Below, one piece after another: positions 44,165 through 54,857 of a stretch of 64,000 bases of DNA. Numbering within the stretch: position 1 is the stretch's first letter; every line of letters starts with the position of its first letter. The stretch comes from Pseudomonas alkylphenolica (GTDB lineage Bacteria > Pseudomonadota > Gammaproteobacteria > Pseudomonadales > Pseudomonadaceae), in contig NZ_CP009048.1 in NCBI RefSeq assembly GCF_000746525.1, positions 3,527,501 to 3,591,500 of the forward strand. The letters run 5' to 3'. The position numbers and the translations under genes are program-made. The notes beneath the pieces were generated by a model. It saw nothing but the letters and a program-made list of their open reading frames with translations. It had not been told where the DNA came from and did no database searches.

Positions 44165-45652
44165 CTACACGGTGGGTTTGAGGTTGGCCGCACGGGCAGT
44201 CTTGAGCTGGCCGAGCGCGTAGTAGATCAGCCCGCCCAGGGCGGAGCCGGTGAACCAGCCAAAGTCGTAGAACCAGCTGAAAACCTGGCTTTGCAGCGAC
44301 AGCAGGGTCAGCGCCACTGGCACCCCGAAGGCAATGAAGCCGGCGGCATTCCAGGCCGGGTAGACGTCATCGCGGTACAGGCCGGCCAGGTCCAGGGTCT
44401 GTTTGCGCAGCAGGAAGTAGTCGACCACCATGATCCCGGCAATCGGCCCGAGCAGGCTGGAATAACCCAGCAGCCAGTTGGAATAGACACTCTCCAGGCT
44501 CACGTCGCTGACAATCAGCCCAAGCTTTTTCAGCAGCTCATGCGCCATCAGCAACAAGCCGACCAGGCCGGTGAGCAGCACCGCCTTGGTGCGCCCGATC
44601 CACTTGGGCGCAAGGTTCTGGAAGTCGTTGGTGGGCGAAACGATGTTCGCTGCAGTGTTGGTCGACAAGGTGGCGATGATGATCAGGGCCATGGCCAGGG
44701 CCACCCACACCGGGCTCTGGATATGCCCGATCAGGCTGACCGGATCGGACACAGTCTGCCCCACCAGCGACGCCGAGGCAGCGGTCAGCACCACACCCAA
44801 TGCCGCGAACAGGAACATGGTCAGCGGCAGGCCGAAAATCTGCCCGAGGATCTGGTCTTTCTGGCTTTTGGCGTAGCGGCTGAAGTCGGGGATATTCAAC
44901 GACAAGGTGGCCCAGAAGCCCACCATAGCGGTCAGCCCGGCAAAGAAATAGCCATAGACGCTGGCCCCTTCCGGACGTTTGGGTGGCTGCGCCATCAGCT
45001 CACTGATCGACACGTTGGGCAACGCCCACACCAGCAGCCCGGCACCGACCAGCACCAGCAACGGCGCCGAAAGGGTTTCCAGCCATTTGATCGACTCGGC
45101 GCCGCGCAGCACCACCCACAGGTTCAGGCACCAGAACAGCATGAAGCCGATCACTTCGCCAGTGCCGCCCAAGGCCTTCCAGTCCGCCGACAACGACCCG
45201 AGGAACAGGTGAATGGCCAGGCCACCGAACATGGTCTGGATGCCGAACCAGCCACATGCAACCAAGGCACGGATCAGGCACGGCACGTTGGAGCCGATGA
45301 TGCCGAACGAAGAACGCAACAGCACCGGAAAGGGAATGCCGTACTTGGTCCCGGGAAAGGCATTGAGCGTCAGCGGAATCAGCACCACGGTGTTGGCCAG
45401 CAGGATCGCCAGCAACGCTTCGCCCACCGTCAGGCCGAAGTAAGCGGTCAGCACCCCGCCCAGGGTATAGGTCGGCACACAGATCGACATGCCGACCCAC
45501 AGCGCGGTGATGTGCCATTTGTTCCAGGTGCGCTCCTGTACCTTGGTTGGAGCGATGTCGTGGTTGTACCGGGGGCTGTCGAGGACGTCGCTGCCGGCGT
45601 CGAGTTCATACAAGCCATCACGTTCACGCACTTGCGATCGGGTCTGCTGCAT
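44165..45652 (-). CDS. NCS1-family nucleobase:cation symporter
   Basis: 495 residues from the ATG at 45652, with GGAG close upstream. The NCS1 N-terminus reads YNHDIAPTKVQERTWNKWHI, followed by about twelve hydrophobic segments with SSFGIIGSNVPCLIRALVAC, GFWATLSLNIPDFSRYAKSQ and NDFQNLAPKWI. It imports uracil, dihydropyrimidines, hydantoins or allantoin. Its place between dihydropyrimidinase and ureidopropionase genes favours a pyrimidine. It is divergent from the dihydropyrimidinase gene across a regulatory region with several symmetric elements. Confidence 0.9.
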   Translation of the reverse strand: MQQTRSQVRERDGLYELDAGSDVLDSPRYNHDIAPTKVQERTWNKWHITALWVGMSICVPTYTLGGVLTAYFGLTVGEALLAILLANTVVLIPLTLNAFPGTKYGIPFPVLLRSSFGIIGSNVPCLIRALVACGWFGIQTMFGGLAIHLFLGSLSADWKALGGTGEVIGFMLFWCLNLWVVLRGAESIKWLETLSAPLLVLVGAGLLVWALPNVSISELMAQPPKRPEGASVYGYFFAGLTAMVGFWATLSLNIPDFSRYAKSQKDQILGQIFGLPLTMFLFAALGVVLTAASASLVGQTVSDPVSLIGHIQSPVWVALAMALIIIATLSTNTAANIVSPTNDFQNLAPKWIGRTKAVLLTGLVGLLLMAHELLKKLGLIVSDVSLESVYSNWLLGYSSLLGPIAGIMVVDYFLLRKQTLDLAGLYRDDVYPAWNAAGFIAFGVPVALTLLSLQSQVFSWFYDFGWFTGSALGGLIYYALGQLKTARAANLKPTV

Positions 45653-47423
<1,771 letters not shown>

Positions 47424-47427
47424 CAGC

Positions 47428-47492
47428 ATCGCGGGGCAAGCCCGCTCCCACAGGTATCACCTTCCCCGGTGGGAGCGGGCTTGCCCCGCGAT
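47428..47492. repeat. REP inverted pair (copy 6)
   Basis: Inverted REP cores 4 bp after the dihydropyrimidinase stop and 37 bp before preT. It splits an otherwise collinear operon and could stabilise the upstream mRNA or reduce read-through to preT-preA. Confidence 0.92.
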
Positions 47493-47501
47493 CAAAGCCC
47501 C

Positions 47502-47509
47502 AACAATAA
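47502..47509 (+). promoter_or_regulatory. Candidate Crc/Hfq motif before preT
   Basis: AACAATAA, a perfect AANAANAA match, 20-27 nt before the GTG at 47529 and just upstream of its GAGG ribosome-binding site. Confidence 0.5.
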
Positions 47510-47528
47510 GAAACATGAGGAAACCACC

Positions 47529-48896
47529 GTGATCGAGTCCCTCAGCCACCTCCCCCGACCGTCCACCGACAATGCCGCACTGGCCGAGCACTTCAGCGAC
47601 CTGGCGCCACCGCTGAACGCCCGCCAGGCCGCCGTGGAAGCTTCCCGCTGCCTGTACTGCTACGACGCCCCGTGCGTCAACGCCTGCCCCAGCGACATCG
47701 ACATTCCCTCGTTCATCCGCAACATCCACCAGGAGAACGTCCAGGGTGCGGCGGAAAAAATCCTCTCGGCCAACATCCTCGGCGGCAGCTGCGCGCGGGT
47801 CTGCCCGACCGAAATCCTCTGCCAGCAAGCTTGCGTGCGCAACCATCACCAGGAGTGCGCCCCGGTACTGATCGGCTTGCTGCAACGTTATGCCCTGGAC
47901 CATGCCGAGTTCAAAGAGCACCCCTTCCAGCGCGCCGCCAGTACCGGCAAGCGCATTGCCGTGGTCGGTGCCGGGCCTGCCGGTTTGTCCTGTGCCCATC
48001 GCCTGGCCTGGCACGGCCACGACGTGGTGATCTTCGAAGCCCGGCCCAAGGCCGGCGGCCTGAATGAGTACGGGATTGCCAAGTACAAGGTGGTCGATGA
48101 CTTCGCCCAGCGCGAGGTGGACTTCGTCCTGCAGATCGGCGGTATCGAAATCCGCCATGGCCAGGTGCTCGGCGAAAACCTCAGCCTGGCCGAGCTGCAA
48201 CAACAGTTCGATGCCGTGTTCCTTGGCCTTGGCCTGAACGCCAGTCGCCAACTGGGCCTGGCCGACGAAAGCGCCCCCGGCATGCTTGCCGCCACCGACT
48301 ATATCCGCGAACTGCGTCAAGCCAACGATCTGACCACCCTGCCCGTGGCCGACCGCTGCATCGTCCTCGGTGCCGGCAATACCGCCATCGACATGGCCGT
48401 GCAGATGGCCCGTCTCGGTGCTCGCGATGTCAATCTGGTGTACCGCCGTGGTTTCGAGGACATGGGCGCCACCGAGCATGAGCAGCACATCGCCAAGGAA
48501 AACCAGGTGCGCCTGTTGACCTGGGCCCAACCTGAACAAGTGCTGCTCGACGAGCAAGGCCGGGTACGCGGCATGCGCTTTGCCCGCACGCACATGCTCG
48601 ACGGTCGCTTGCAGTCCACAGGAGAAACCTTCGAACTGGCCGCCGATGCCATTTTCAAAGCCATCGGCCAGGCCTTCGACGGTCAGGCGCTGAGTGACAG
48701 CAGCGCGCAAACACTGGCCCGCGATGGTGATCGCATTCGCGTCGATGAACACATGCGCACCAGCCTGCCCGGCGTGTACGCCGGCGGCGACTGTACCCAC
48801 CTCGGCCAGGACCTCACCGTCCAGGCCGTGCAGCACGGCAAGCTGGCCGCCGAGGCCATGCATGCGCAACTAATGCTCAATGTGGAGGCTGCATAA
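47529..48896 (+). CDS. preT: NAD-dependent dihydropyrimidine dehydrogenase subunit PreT
   Basis: 455 residues from GTG 47529 (GAGG eight bases upstream). The N-terminal Fe-S region has CLYCYDAPCVNACPSDIDIP and CARVCPTEILCQQACVRN. Two dinucleotide folds follow: VVGAGPAGLSCAHRLAWHGH for FAD and IVLGAGNTAIDMAVQMARLG for NAD(P). It resembles the small subunit of glutamate synthase and the N-terminal half of mammalian DPD. It passes electrons between NAD(H) and PreA for the uracil/dihydrouracil step. The TAA overlaps the preA ATG (TAATG). Confidence 0.95.
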   Translation: MIESLSHLPRPSTDNAALAEHFSDLAPPLNARQAAVEASRCLYCYDAPCVNACPSDIDIPSFIRNIHQENVQGAAEKILSANILGGSCARVCPTEILCQQACVRNHHQECAPVLIGLLQRYALDHAEFKEHPFQRAASTGKRIAVVGAGPAGLSCAHRLAWHGHDVVIFEARPKAGGLNEYGIAKYKVVDDFAQREVDFVLQIGGIEIRHGQVLGENLSLAELQQQFDAVFLGLGLNASRQLGLADESAPGMLAATDYIRELRQANDLTTLPVADRCIVLGAGNTAIDMAVQMARLGARDVNLVYRRGFEDMGATEHEQHIAKENQVRLLTWAQPEQVLLDEQGRVRGMRFARTHMLDGRLQSTGETFELAADAIFKAIGQAFDGQALSDSSAQTLARDGDRIRVDEHMRTSLPGVYAGGDCTHLGQDLTVQAVQHGKLAAEAMHAQLMLNVEAA

Positions 48897-50170
48897 TGGC
48901 TGACCTGTCGATCGAATTCGCGGGCATCAAAGCGCCCAACCCGTTCTGGCTGGCCTCGGCGCCGCCTACCGACAAAGCCTATAACGTGGTCCGTGCGTTC
49001 CAGGCCGGCTGGGGCGGCGTGGTCTGGAAAACCCTTGGCGAAGACCCGGCCGCGGTCAACGTGTCGTCGCGCTACTCGGCCCACTACGGGGTCAACCGCG
49101 AGGTCATGGGCATCAACAACATCGAGCTGATCACCGACCGCTCGCTGGAAATTAACCTGCGCGAAATCACCCAGGTGAAAAAGGACTGGCCCGACCGCGC
49201 GCTGATCGTGTCGTTGATGGTGCCCTGCGTCGAGGCGTCGTGGAAGGCCATCCTGCCGCTGGTGGAGGCTACCGGTGCCGACGGCATCGAACTGAACTTC
49301 GGCTGCCCCCACGGCATGCCCGAGCGCGGCATGGGCGCGGCAGTCGGCCAGGTGCCGGAGTATGTCGAACAGGTGACCCGCTGGTGCAAGACCCATTGCT
49401 CGCTGCCGGTGATCGTCAAACTCACCCCCAACATCACCGACATCCGTCAGTCCGCGCGTGCTGCCCATCGTGGCGGTGCCGATGCGGTGTCGCTGATCAA
49501 TACCATCAACTCGATCACCAGCGTCGACCTCGAACGCATGGTCGCCCTGCCGATTGTCGGCGACATGAGCACCCACGGCGGCTACTGCGGCTCGGCGGTC
49601 AAACCGATTGCCCTGAACATGGTCGCCGAAATCGCCCGCGACCCGGCCACCCGCGGCCTGCCGATCAGCGGCATCGGCGGCATCGGCAGCTGGCGCGACG
49701 CCGCCGAGTTCATTGCCCTGGGCTGCGGCGCCGTGCAGGTATGCACTGCAGCGATGCTGCATGGCTTTCGCATCGTCGAAGACATGAAGGACGGCCTCTC
49801 GCGCTGGATGGACAGTCAGGGCTACCGCAACCTGCAGGACTTCAGCGGTCGCGCCGTGGGCCACACCACCGACTGGAAGTACCTGGACATCAACTACCAG
49901 GTCATCGCCAAAATCGATCAGGACGCCTGCATCGGCTGCGGACGCTGCCATATCGCCTGCGAAGACACCTCGCACCAGGCCATCGCCAACCTCAAGCAGG
50001 CCGATGGCAGCCACCGCTACGAGGTGATCGACGCCGAGTGCGTGGGCTGCAACCTGTGCCAGATCACCTGCCCGGTGCAGGACTGCATCGAGATGGTGCC
50101 GCAGGACACCGGCAAGCCGTTCCTCGACTGGCAGCATGATCCGCGCAACCCCTACCGCGAAGCCTCCTGA
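48896..50170 (+). CDS. preA: NAD-dependent dihydropyrimidine dehydrogenase subunit PreA
   Basis: 424 residues. The FMN-binding dihydroorotate-dehydrogenase-like barrel begins LSIEFAGIKAPNPFWLASAP and includes ELNFGCPHGMPERGMGAAVG (with the active-site loop), VIVKLTPNITD and GIGGIGSWRDAAEFIALG. A C-terminal 2x[4Fe-4S] ferredoxin domain has CIGCGRCHIACEDTSHQAI and CVGCNLCQITCPVQDC. It reduces uracil and thymine in the first step of the pathway. A strong bidirectional terminator follows 12 bp after the stop. Confidence 0.96.
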   Translation: MADLSIEFAGIKAPNPFWLASAPPTDKAYNVVRAFQAGWGGVVWKTLGEDPAAVNVSSRYSAHYGVNREVMGINNIELITDRSLEINLREITQVKKDWPDRALIVSLMVPCVEASWKAILPLVEATGADGIELNFGCPHGMPERGMGAAVGQVPEYVEQVTRWCKTHCSLPVIVKLTPNITDIRQSARAAHRGGADAVSLINTINSITSVDLERMVALPIVGDMSTHGGYCGSAVKPIALNMVAEIARDPATRGLPISGIGGIGSWRDAAEFIALGCGAVQVCTAAMLHGFRIVEDMKDGLSRWMDSQGYRNLQDFSGRAVGHTTDWKYLDINYQVIAKIDQDACIGCGRCHIACEDTSHQAIANLKQADGSHRYEVIDAECVGCNLCQITCPVQDCIEMVPQDTGKPFLDWQHDPRNPYREAS

Positions 50171-50181
50171 GGCGTGGCCAC

Positions 50182-50220
50182 AAACAACGAGGGAGGATCA
50201 GTGATCCTCCCTCGTTGTTT
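50182..50220. terminator. Bidirectional terminator between preA and a LysE-family gene
   Basis: A perfect 18-bp stem AAACAACGAGGGAGGATC / GATCCTCCCTCGTTGTTT with a 3-nt loop. The A-rich start and T-rich end of the stem give U-tracts in both directions, serving the convergent genes on each side. Confidence 0.88.
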
Positions 50221-50224
50221 GTCC

Positions 50225-50854
50225 TCAGTGCATATCGCTGCGTCGATACAGGCTCAAGCCCACCGCCAGCGCCGCCAGCATCCCGGCGCAGCTGCGGTTG
50301 ATCCATTGCAGGGTGCGCGCCGAAAAACGCCGCATGGCATGCCGGCCACCGTAGGCATAGACCGCCATCATCACCCCGTCGAGGGCAGCGCTGGTGATCG
50401 CCAGCACCAGGTACTGTTCGGCCACTGGCTGGTCGGGGCGAATGAACTGTGGCAGAAATGCCGAGAAGAACAGCAGCCCCTTGGGATTGGACAAGCCAAC
50501 GAACAGCGCGCGTAGAAAGGCTGAACGGCCACTGGCGCCGGTATTCATCGGCACCCGCTCCAGGGCATTGCTCGGCGCGTGCCAGAGCACCCAGGCCAGG
50601 TACAACAGGTACACCGCGCCGACCCATTTGACCAGGCTGAACAGCTGTTCGGAGGCCTGCAACAAGGCACCCAGGCCACAGCCAACGGCAGCGATCAGCA
50701 GCAGGTCGGAGAGCATCGCCCCGGCCATGCCGAAGCCGGCCACGCGCATGCCGTGAGTGGCACCGTTGTTGAGCGCCAGGAGCATGGCCGGGCCTGGAGT
50801 GATCATCACCGCACCGGCGGCGATGATGTAGAGCAAAAGTGTGGAAGCGTCCAT
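50225..50854 (-). CDS. LysE-family translocator
   Basis: 209 residues from ATG 50854. Six hydrophobic helices with [20 protein letters not shown] near the N-terminus and FVGLSNPKGLLFFSAFLPQF in the centre, both LysE/RhtB hallmarks. Exports an amino acid or similar small molecule. It is convergent with preA, and its start is 143 bp from the divergent DUF2784 gene. Cargo unknown; proximity to pyrimidine breakdown (beta-alanine) is only suggestive. Confidence 0.85.
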   Translation of the reverse strand: MDASTLLLYIIAAGAVMITPGPAMLLALNNGATHGMRVAGFGMAGAMLSDLLLIAAVGCGLGALLQASEQLFSLVKWVGAVYLLYLAWVLWHAPSNALERVPMNTGASGRSAFLRALFVGLSNPKGLLFFSAFLPQFIRPDQPVAEQYLVLAITSAALDGVMMAVYAYGGRHAMRRFSARTLQWINRSCAGMLAALAVGLSLYRRSDMH

Positions 50855-50997
50855 GGCGGTTTCCGCAGACAGAAAGGCGCCAGCATGCCTGTTCGATGCG
50901 CTCAGGACAACGCCTGTCATCAGGCCGCGACGACCCTTGGCGGTTTGCCTTTATCATGGTGCGTACAAGGAATGTTTACCTCGAGGAAGCCTCTGCC

Positions 50998-51375
50998 ATG
51001 CTGTACCGCCTGAGCGCCGATGGTCTGGTGCTGTTTCACCTGTTGTTCATTCTGTTCGTGCTGTTCGGCGGCTTGCTGGTGCTCAAGTGGCGCGGGGTCC
51101 TGTGGTGGCACCTGCCGGCAGTGTGCTGGGGCATCGCGGTGGAGTTCTTTCATCTGTTCTGCCCGCTTACCGACTGGGAAAACCACTTGCGTCAGGCCGC
51201 GGGCCAGGCCGGTTACGAAGGCGGATTCATCGAGCATTACATTCTACCGATCATCTACCCGGCGGGGCTGACGCCGGGTATTCAGGTGTTGCTGGGCTCG
51301 GTGGTGGTACTGGTCAATGCCCTGGTGTACCTGCAGGTAATCCGCCAGTGGCCGCGCCGGCAGCCCAGCCGCTGA
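50998..51375 (+). CDS. DUF2784 small membrane protein
   Basis: 125 residues from ATG 50998 (GAGGA about ten bases upstream). Three hydrophobic segments: LVLFHLLFILFVLFGGLLVL, VLWWHLPAVCWGIAVEFFHL and a C-terminal VLLGSVVVLVNALVYLQVI. The CPLTDWENHLRQAAGQAGYE segment with FIEHYILPIIYP is diagnostic for DUF2784. No function is established. Convergent with tam. Confidence 0.82.
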   Translation: MLYRLSADGLVLFHLLFILFVLFGGLLVLKWRGVLWWHLPAVCWGIAVEFFHLFCPLTDWENHLRQAAGQAGYEGGFIEHYILPIIYPAGLTPGIQVLLGSVVVLVNALVYLQVIRQWPRRQPSR

Positions 51376-51384
51376 AGCCGGCCT

Positions 51385-52149
51385 TCAGCGCGTAACGACA
51401 ATGAACAGCCGCGGGAATGGCAACAGCACCTTGCCGTCAGCCGCTGCCGGGTAGTCTTTCTCCATGGCGTGCAGGTAATCCGTGAGGAAGCCCTGCTGTT
51501 CATCGCCGTCCAGTGCCGCCAGGTACGGACGCAAGGCGGAGCCCTTGAACCACTCCACTACCGCATGCGCCCCGCCCGTCAAAGGATGGTAATAGGTGGT
51601 ACGCCACACTTCGACCTGGCGGCAATGGCGGCTGAGAATGTCGTAGTACTCGGCAGCGGTATGCCGTGGCGGATGCTTGATTGCAGCGATCTTGTCAGCC
51701 CATGGGCCTTGGCTGGCGATCTCGCGGGCCCGGCGATGGGCCGGCTCGTCGAGATTGTCCGGGGTCTGGATGGCCAGGCTGCCGCCCTCGGTCAGTTGCC
51801 TGACCAGGTGCGGGTACAACTCGGCATGATCGGGCAGCCACTGCAGCGAAGCGTTGGCGAGGATCACATCCACACCCTCGGGCGCGGTCCAGCTGGCAAT
51901 GTCGCCCAGGGCGAAGTCGATAGTTGGCAGGCGCTGGCGTGCGGCCCGGATCATGTCCTCGGAGCTGTCGATGCCACTGACTGCTGCCGCCGGATAACGC
52001 TCGGCCAGTACCTGGGTCGAATTGCCCGGGCCGCAGCCCAGATCGACGGCCGTGCGGATGTTCTGCTGCACCAATGCCGCCACCAGGTCGCGCACCGGCC
52101 GGGTGCGCTCGTTTTCGAAGGTGCTGTACTGCGTCGCGGACCAGCTCAT
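51385..52149 (-). CDS. tam: Trans-aconitate 2-methyltransferase
   Basis: 254 residues from ATG 52149 (AAGGA eight bases upstream). The N-terminus MSWSATQYSTFENERTRPVR is typical of Tam. The SAM-binding fold shows TAVDLGCGPGNSTQVLAERY, then SGIDSSEDMIRAARQRLP and VDVILANASLQWLPDH. It methylates trans-aconitate, an inhibitor formed from cis-aconitate. Divergent from a GNAT gene. Confidence 0.9.
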   Translation of the reverse strand: MSWSATQYSTFENERTRPVRDLVAALVQQNIRTAVDLGCGPGNSTQVLAERYPAAAVSGIDSSEDMIRAARQRLPTIDFALGDIASWTAPEGVDVILANASLQWLPDHAELYPHLVRQLTEGGSLAIQTPDNLDEPAHRRAREIASQGPWADKIAAIKHPPRHTAAEYYDILSRHCRQVEVWRTTYYHPLTGGAHAVVEWFKGSALRPYLAALDGDEQQGFLTDYLHAMEKDYPAAADGKVLLPFPRLFIVVTR

Positions 52150-52273
52150 TGTTGAGTCCTTGTTCGTCAGTGAAAAAGTCGCAAGCAAGCATAGAATGCC
52201 CGCCACAATTCGCCTATTGCCATGCGCTTGCCTTTAACATGAGCGCCATCAGTCCACCTGCCGGAAGCCTGCC

Positions 52274-52753
52274 ATGACCTTGCACATCCGCCCTGCCTGC
52301 CGCGACGACGCGGCCCAGATTCTTGCCTTCATCACCGAGCTTGCCGACTACGAACGCGCCCGCCACGAAGTGATTGCCAGTGTCGCCGATATCGAACGCA
52401 CCCTGTTCGACGACGGCGCCAAGGCCCTGAGCCTGATCTGCGAGCGTGACGGCAAGGCCATCGGCTACGCGGTGTACTTCTACAGTTACTCGACCTGGCT
52501 GGGACGCAACGGCATCTACCTCGAAGACCTGTACATCACCCCCGACCAACGTGGCGGGGGTGCGGGTAAACAGCTGTTGCGCCATATCGCCGTGGAAGCC
52601 TGCGAGAACGGCTGTGGCCGCCTGGAGTGGAGCGTGCTGGACTGGAACGAGCCGGCAATTCAGTTCTATCGCTCGCTGGGTGCCCAGCCCCAGGACGAGT
52701 GGGTGCGCTATCGCCTGGAAGGTGACGGCTTGAAGGCATTTGCCCAACAGTAA
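52274..52753 (+). CDS. GNAT-family N-acetyltransferase
   Basis: 159 residues. GNAT fold with N-terminal LHIRPACRDDAAQILAFITE, the acetyl-CoA-binding region GIYLEDLYITPDQRGGGAGK (R/Q-x-x-G-x-G/A form) and the late LEWSVLDWNEPAIQFYRSLG. This is the pattern of bacterial spermidine/thialysine acetyltransferase-like GNATs, so a small polyamine or lysine analogue is possible. Not linked to neighbours. Confidence 0.87.
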   Translation: MTLHIRPACRDDAAQILAFITELADYERARHEVIASVADIERTLFDDGAKALSLICERDGKAIGYAVYFYSYSTWLGRNGIYLEDLYITPDQRGGGAGKQLLRHIAVEACENGCGRLEWSVLDWNEPAIQFYRSLGAQPQDEWVRYRLEGDGLKAFAQQ

Positions 52754-52758
52754 TCCAC

Positions 52759-52846
52759 TGTGGGAACGGGCTTGCTGTGGGAGCGGGCTTGCCCCGCGAT
52801 TGCAGGCTGTCAGTCACATCGCATCGCGGGGCAAGCCCGCTCCTAC
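52759..52846. repeat. REP inverted pair (copy 7) with a tandem partial copy
   Basis: A full inverted REP pair (about 52775-52846) preceded directly by a second half-copy TGTGGGAACGGGCTTG (52759-52774), a tandem duplication of the first 16 bases with one change. Lies between the convergent GNAT and TetR genes. Confidence 0.9.
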
Positions 52847-52868
52847 CGCTAACCCGCTCTCACCGGCC

Positions 52869-53489
52869 TTACGGCTCCAACCCGATCCCGCGCAAGATCA
52901 CACTGGTCACCGTCTGCACCGCTCGCTCGAACTGCAGGTCGGTGAGCGGCTGATGGTCGTTGAGCAAGCCGACCTGGTGGCTGAAATCGGCGTAGTGCTG
53001 GGTCGACGCCCAGATCATGTACAACAGCCCCGAAGGCTCCACCGCGAGGATGCGGCCATCGTCGATCCACTGGCGGATCTTCGCTTCCTTCATCTTGGCC
53101 CAGTCATACAACGGGTCGTCGAGCGCCGCGCCGAGGTTGGGCGCGCCATGGATGATCTCGTTGGCCCAGACCTTGGAACCATAGGGCCGCGTGCGTGAAT
53201 GGTTCATCTTGGCGCGGATGTAGCTGCTCAGCACGATGCGCGGATCGTCGTAAAGCTCAAAGCACAAGGCATCCTGCTTCCATACTTCAAGCAGGCCGAA
53301 CAACACCGCCTGGTACAGCTCGGCCTTGGTGCTGAAGTAATAGTGCACATTGCTGCGCGGCAACTGCGCCGCCTCGGCGATGTCGGCCATGGCAGTACCG
53401 GCGTAGCCCTTCTCAGCAAAGACCTGCTCGGCGGCCAGGAGGATATTGTCGACATTGCGTTGGCGAATGCTGAGCTTGTGCTGGGTCAT
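52869..53489 (-). CDS. TetR-family regulator, RutR-like
   Basis: About 206 residues from ATG 53489; ATG 53501 is an alternative. The N-terminal helix-turn-helix has [20 protein letters not shown]. The C-terminal half resembles E. coli RutR, especially [19 protein letters not shown] and the ending VTSVILRGI. RutR senses uracil and thymine and controls pyrimidine catabolism, so this gene probably regulates the cluster at 42.8-50.2 kb. A 10-bp palindrome GGTCATGACC (53484-53493) covers the start codon and may allow autoregulation. The target is inferred. Confidence 0.85.
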   Translation of the reverse strand: MTQHKLSIRQRNVDNILLAAEQVFAEKGYAGTAMADIAEAAQLPRSNVHYYFSTKAELYQAVLFGLLEVWKQDALCFELYDDPRIVLSSYIRAKMNHSRTRPYGSKVWANEIIHGAPNLGAALDDPLYDWAKMKEAKIRQWIDDGRILAVEPSGLLYMIWASTQHYADFSHQVGLLNDHQPLTDLQFERAVQTVTSVILRGIGLEP

Positions 53490-53649
53490 GACCAGATCCA
53501 TTGCGACTGACGCTGCAAGGCTACCACCAGGCTCTGCCGATTCGTGCGTCGGCGGCAAAAAAGTTGTGTCGGCGCAGGGATTTTTCCTCAGGCGCGCAGT
53601 CGCAATACTGCACGTCTCATTTCAACAGCCCTTCACAAGGAGCCTTCCC

Positions 53650-54453
53650 ATGCCCATTCCCCTGCTCGGCCTCGGTACCTTTCGCCTTAAAGACCAGGTG
53701 GTGATCGACTCGGTCAGCCAGGCCCTGGAACTCGGCTACCGGGCCATCGACACCGCGCAAATCTACGGCAACGAAGCCGAAGTCGGCAGCGCCGTTGCCG
53801 CCAGCGGCATCCCCCGCGACCAGCTGTTCCTGACCAGCAAGATCTGGATCGAAAACCTCAGCGCCGACAAGCTGATCCCCAGCCTGAAGGACAGCCTGAG
53901 CAAGCTGCGCAGCGACTACCTGGACCTGACCCTGATCCACTGGCCATCGCCCAAAGGCGCTGTTGCGGTCAGCGAGTTCATGGGCGCCTTGGCCGAAGCC
54001 CGTGACCAGGGCCTGACCCGTCAGATCGGCGTATCCAACTTCACCATCGACCTGCTGCGCCAGGCCATCGACGTGGTCGGCAAAGACGCCATCGCCACCA
54101 ACCAGATCGAACTGCACCCCTACCTGCAAAACCGCAAGCTGGTCGAGTTCATGCACAGCCAGGGCATCGCCGTGACCTCATACATGACTTTGGGTTATGG
54201 CAAGGTTCTGCAAGACCCGGTGATCCAGGCAATCGCCGGGCAATACAACGCCACCCCGGCGCAGGTCACCCTGGCCTGGGCCATGCAACTGGGCTATGCG
54301 GTAATCCCGTCCTCGACCCGTCGCGAGAATCTCGCGGGCAACCTCAAGGCCCGCGAGCTCAAGCTCAGCGCTGCGGACATGACGAAAATCGCCGCCCTCG
54401 ACAGCGGCCTGCGCCTGACCAGCCCGGAAAGCCTGGCACCGGCCTGGGACTAA
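53650..54453 (+). CDS. dkgB: Aldo/keto reductase (2,5-diketo-D-gluconate reductase B type)
   Basis: 267 residues, equal to DkgB. The start [20 protein letters not shown] has AAGGAG seven bases upstream. Catalytic elements: [18 protein letters not shown] (Asp and Tyr), [10 protein letters not shown] (Lys), LTLIHWPSP (His); cofactor end [24 protein letters not shown]-dependent reductase of diketogluconate and other aldehydes such as methylglyoxal. The 3' end overlaps the convergent DUF2790 gene by 4 bp. Confidence 0.92.
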   Translation: MPIPLLGLGTFRLKDQVVIDSVSQALELGYRAIDTAQIYGNEAEVGSAVAASGIPRDQLFLTSKIWIENLSADKLIPSLKDSLSKLRSDYLDLTLIHWPSPKGAVAVSEFMGALAEARDQGLTRQIGVSNFTIDLLRQAIDVVGKDAIATNQIELHPYLQNRKLVEFMHSQGIAVTSYMTLGYGKVLQDPVIQAIAGQYNATPAQVTLAWAMQLGYAVIPSSTRRENLAGNLKARELKLSAADMTKIAALDSGLRLTSPESLAPAWD

Positions 54454-54692
54454 CCTTGATCGCTGCAGGCCAGGGCCAACTTCAGATACTGCAGGGTGTG
54501 TTGCTGGCCGGCCGAGTCGATATAGACCATGCTGGCCTGCACCACATCGCAGAGGTCGGTTTCAGGCTCGCTCATGGCCACCACCCGAGCGATATCCAGC
54601 GGCATGCCGTAGTGATACACAGCGATTGATTCGGCGGCTTGGGCGCTGGCGGTAAGCAACAGCCCCAGGCCCAGCAGAGTTCGCAGGTACAT
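54450..54692 (-). CDS. DUF2790 small secreted protein
   Basis: 80 residues from ATG 54692 (AGGAG seven to eight bases upstream). The signal peptide ends ASAQAAESI. The conserved DUF2790 core follows: [48 protein letters not shown]. These small periplasmic proteins are common, often multicopy, in Pseudomonas; function unknown, with some copies copper- or stress-responsive. Two Cys could form a disulfide. Confidence 0.85.
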   Translation of the reverse strand: MYLRTLLGLGLLLTASAQAAESIAVYHYGMPLDIARVVAMSEPETDLCDVVQASMVYIDSAGQQHTLQYLKLALACSDQG

Positions 54693-54857
54693 GGCGACGC
54701 TCCTATGTGCGCAAGAGGTTCGCCGACGTGCCGGAGAACCCCGACTTCTAAAGTGTGGCGCGCCTGCGCCAAGGCGTCGGTCGAGGGGATCAACGGCAGT
54801 TTCAGGGTAAATCGGGTAATCTCGATGCCAGTCAATGGCGCACGGATTCACCCCAGC

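Noticed and set aside
47457-50137. Two long minus-strand frames antisense to preT and preA
   Set aside because: They mirror preT and preA, which carry complete Fe-S, FAD and FMN motifs; the antisense products have skewed composition and no domain.
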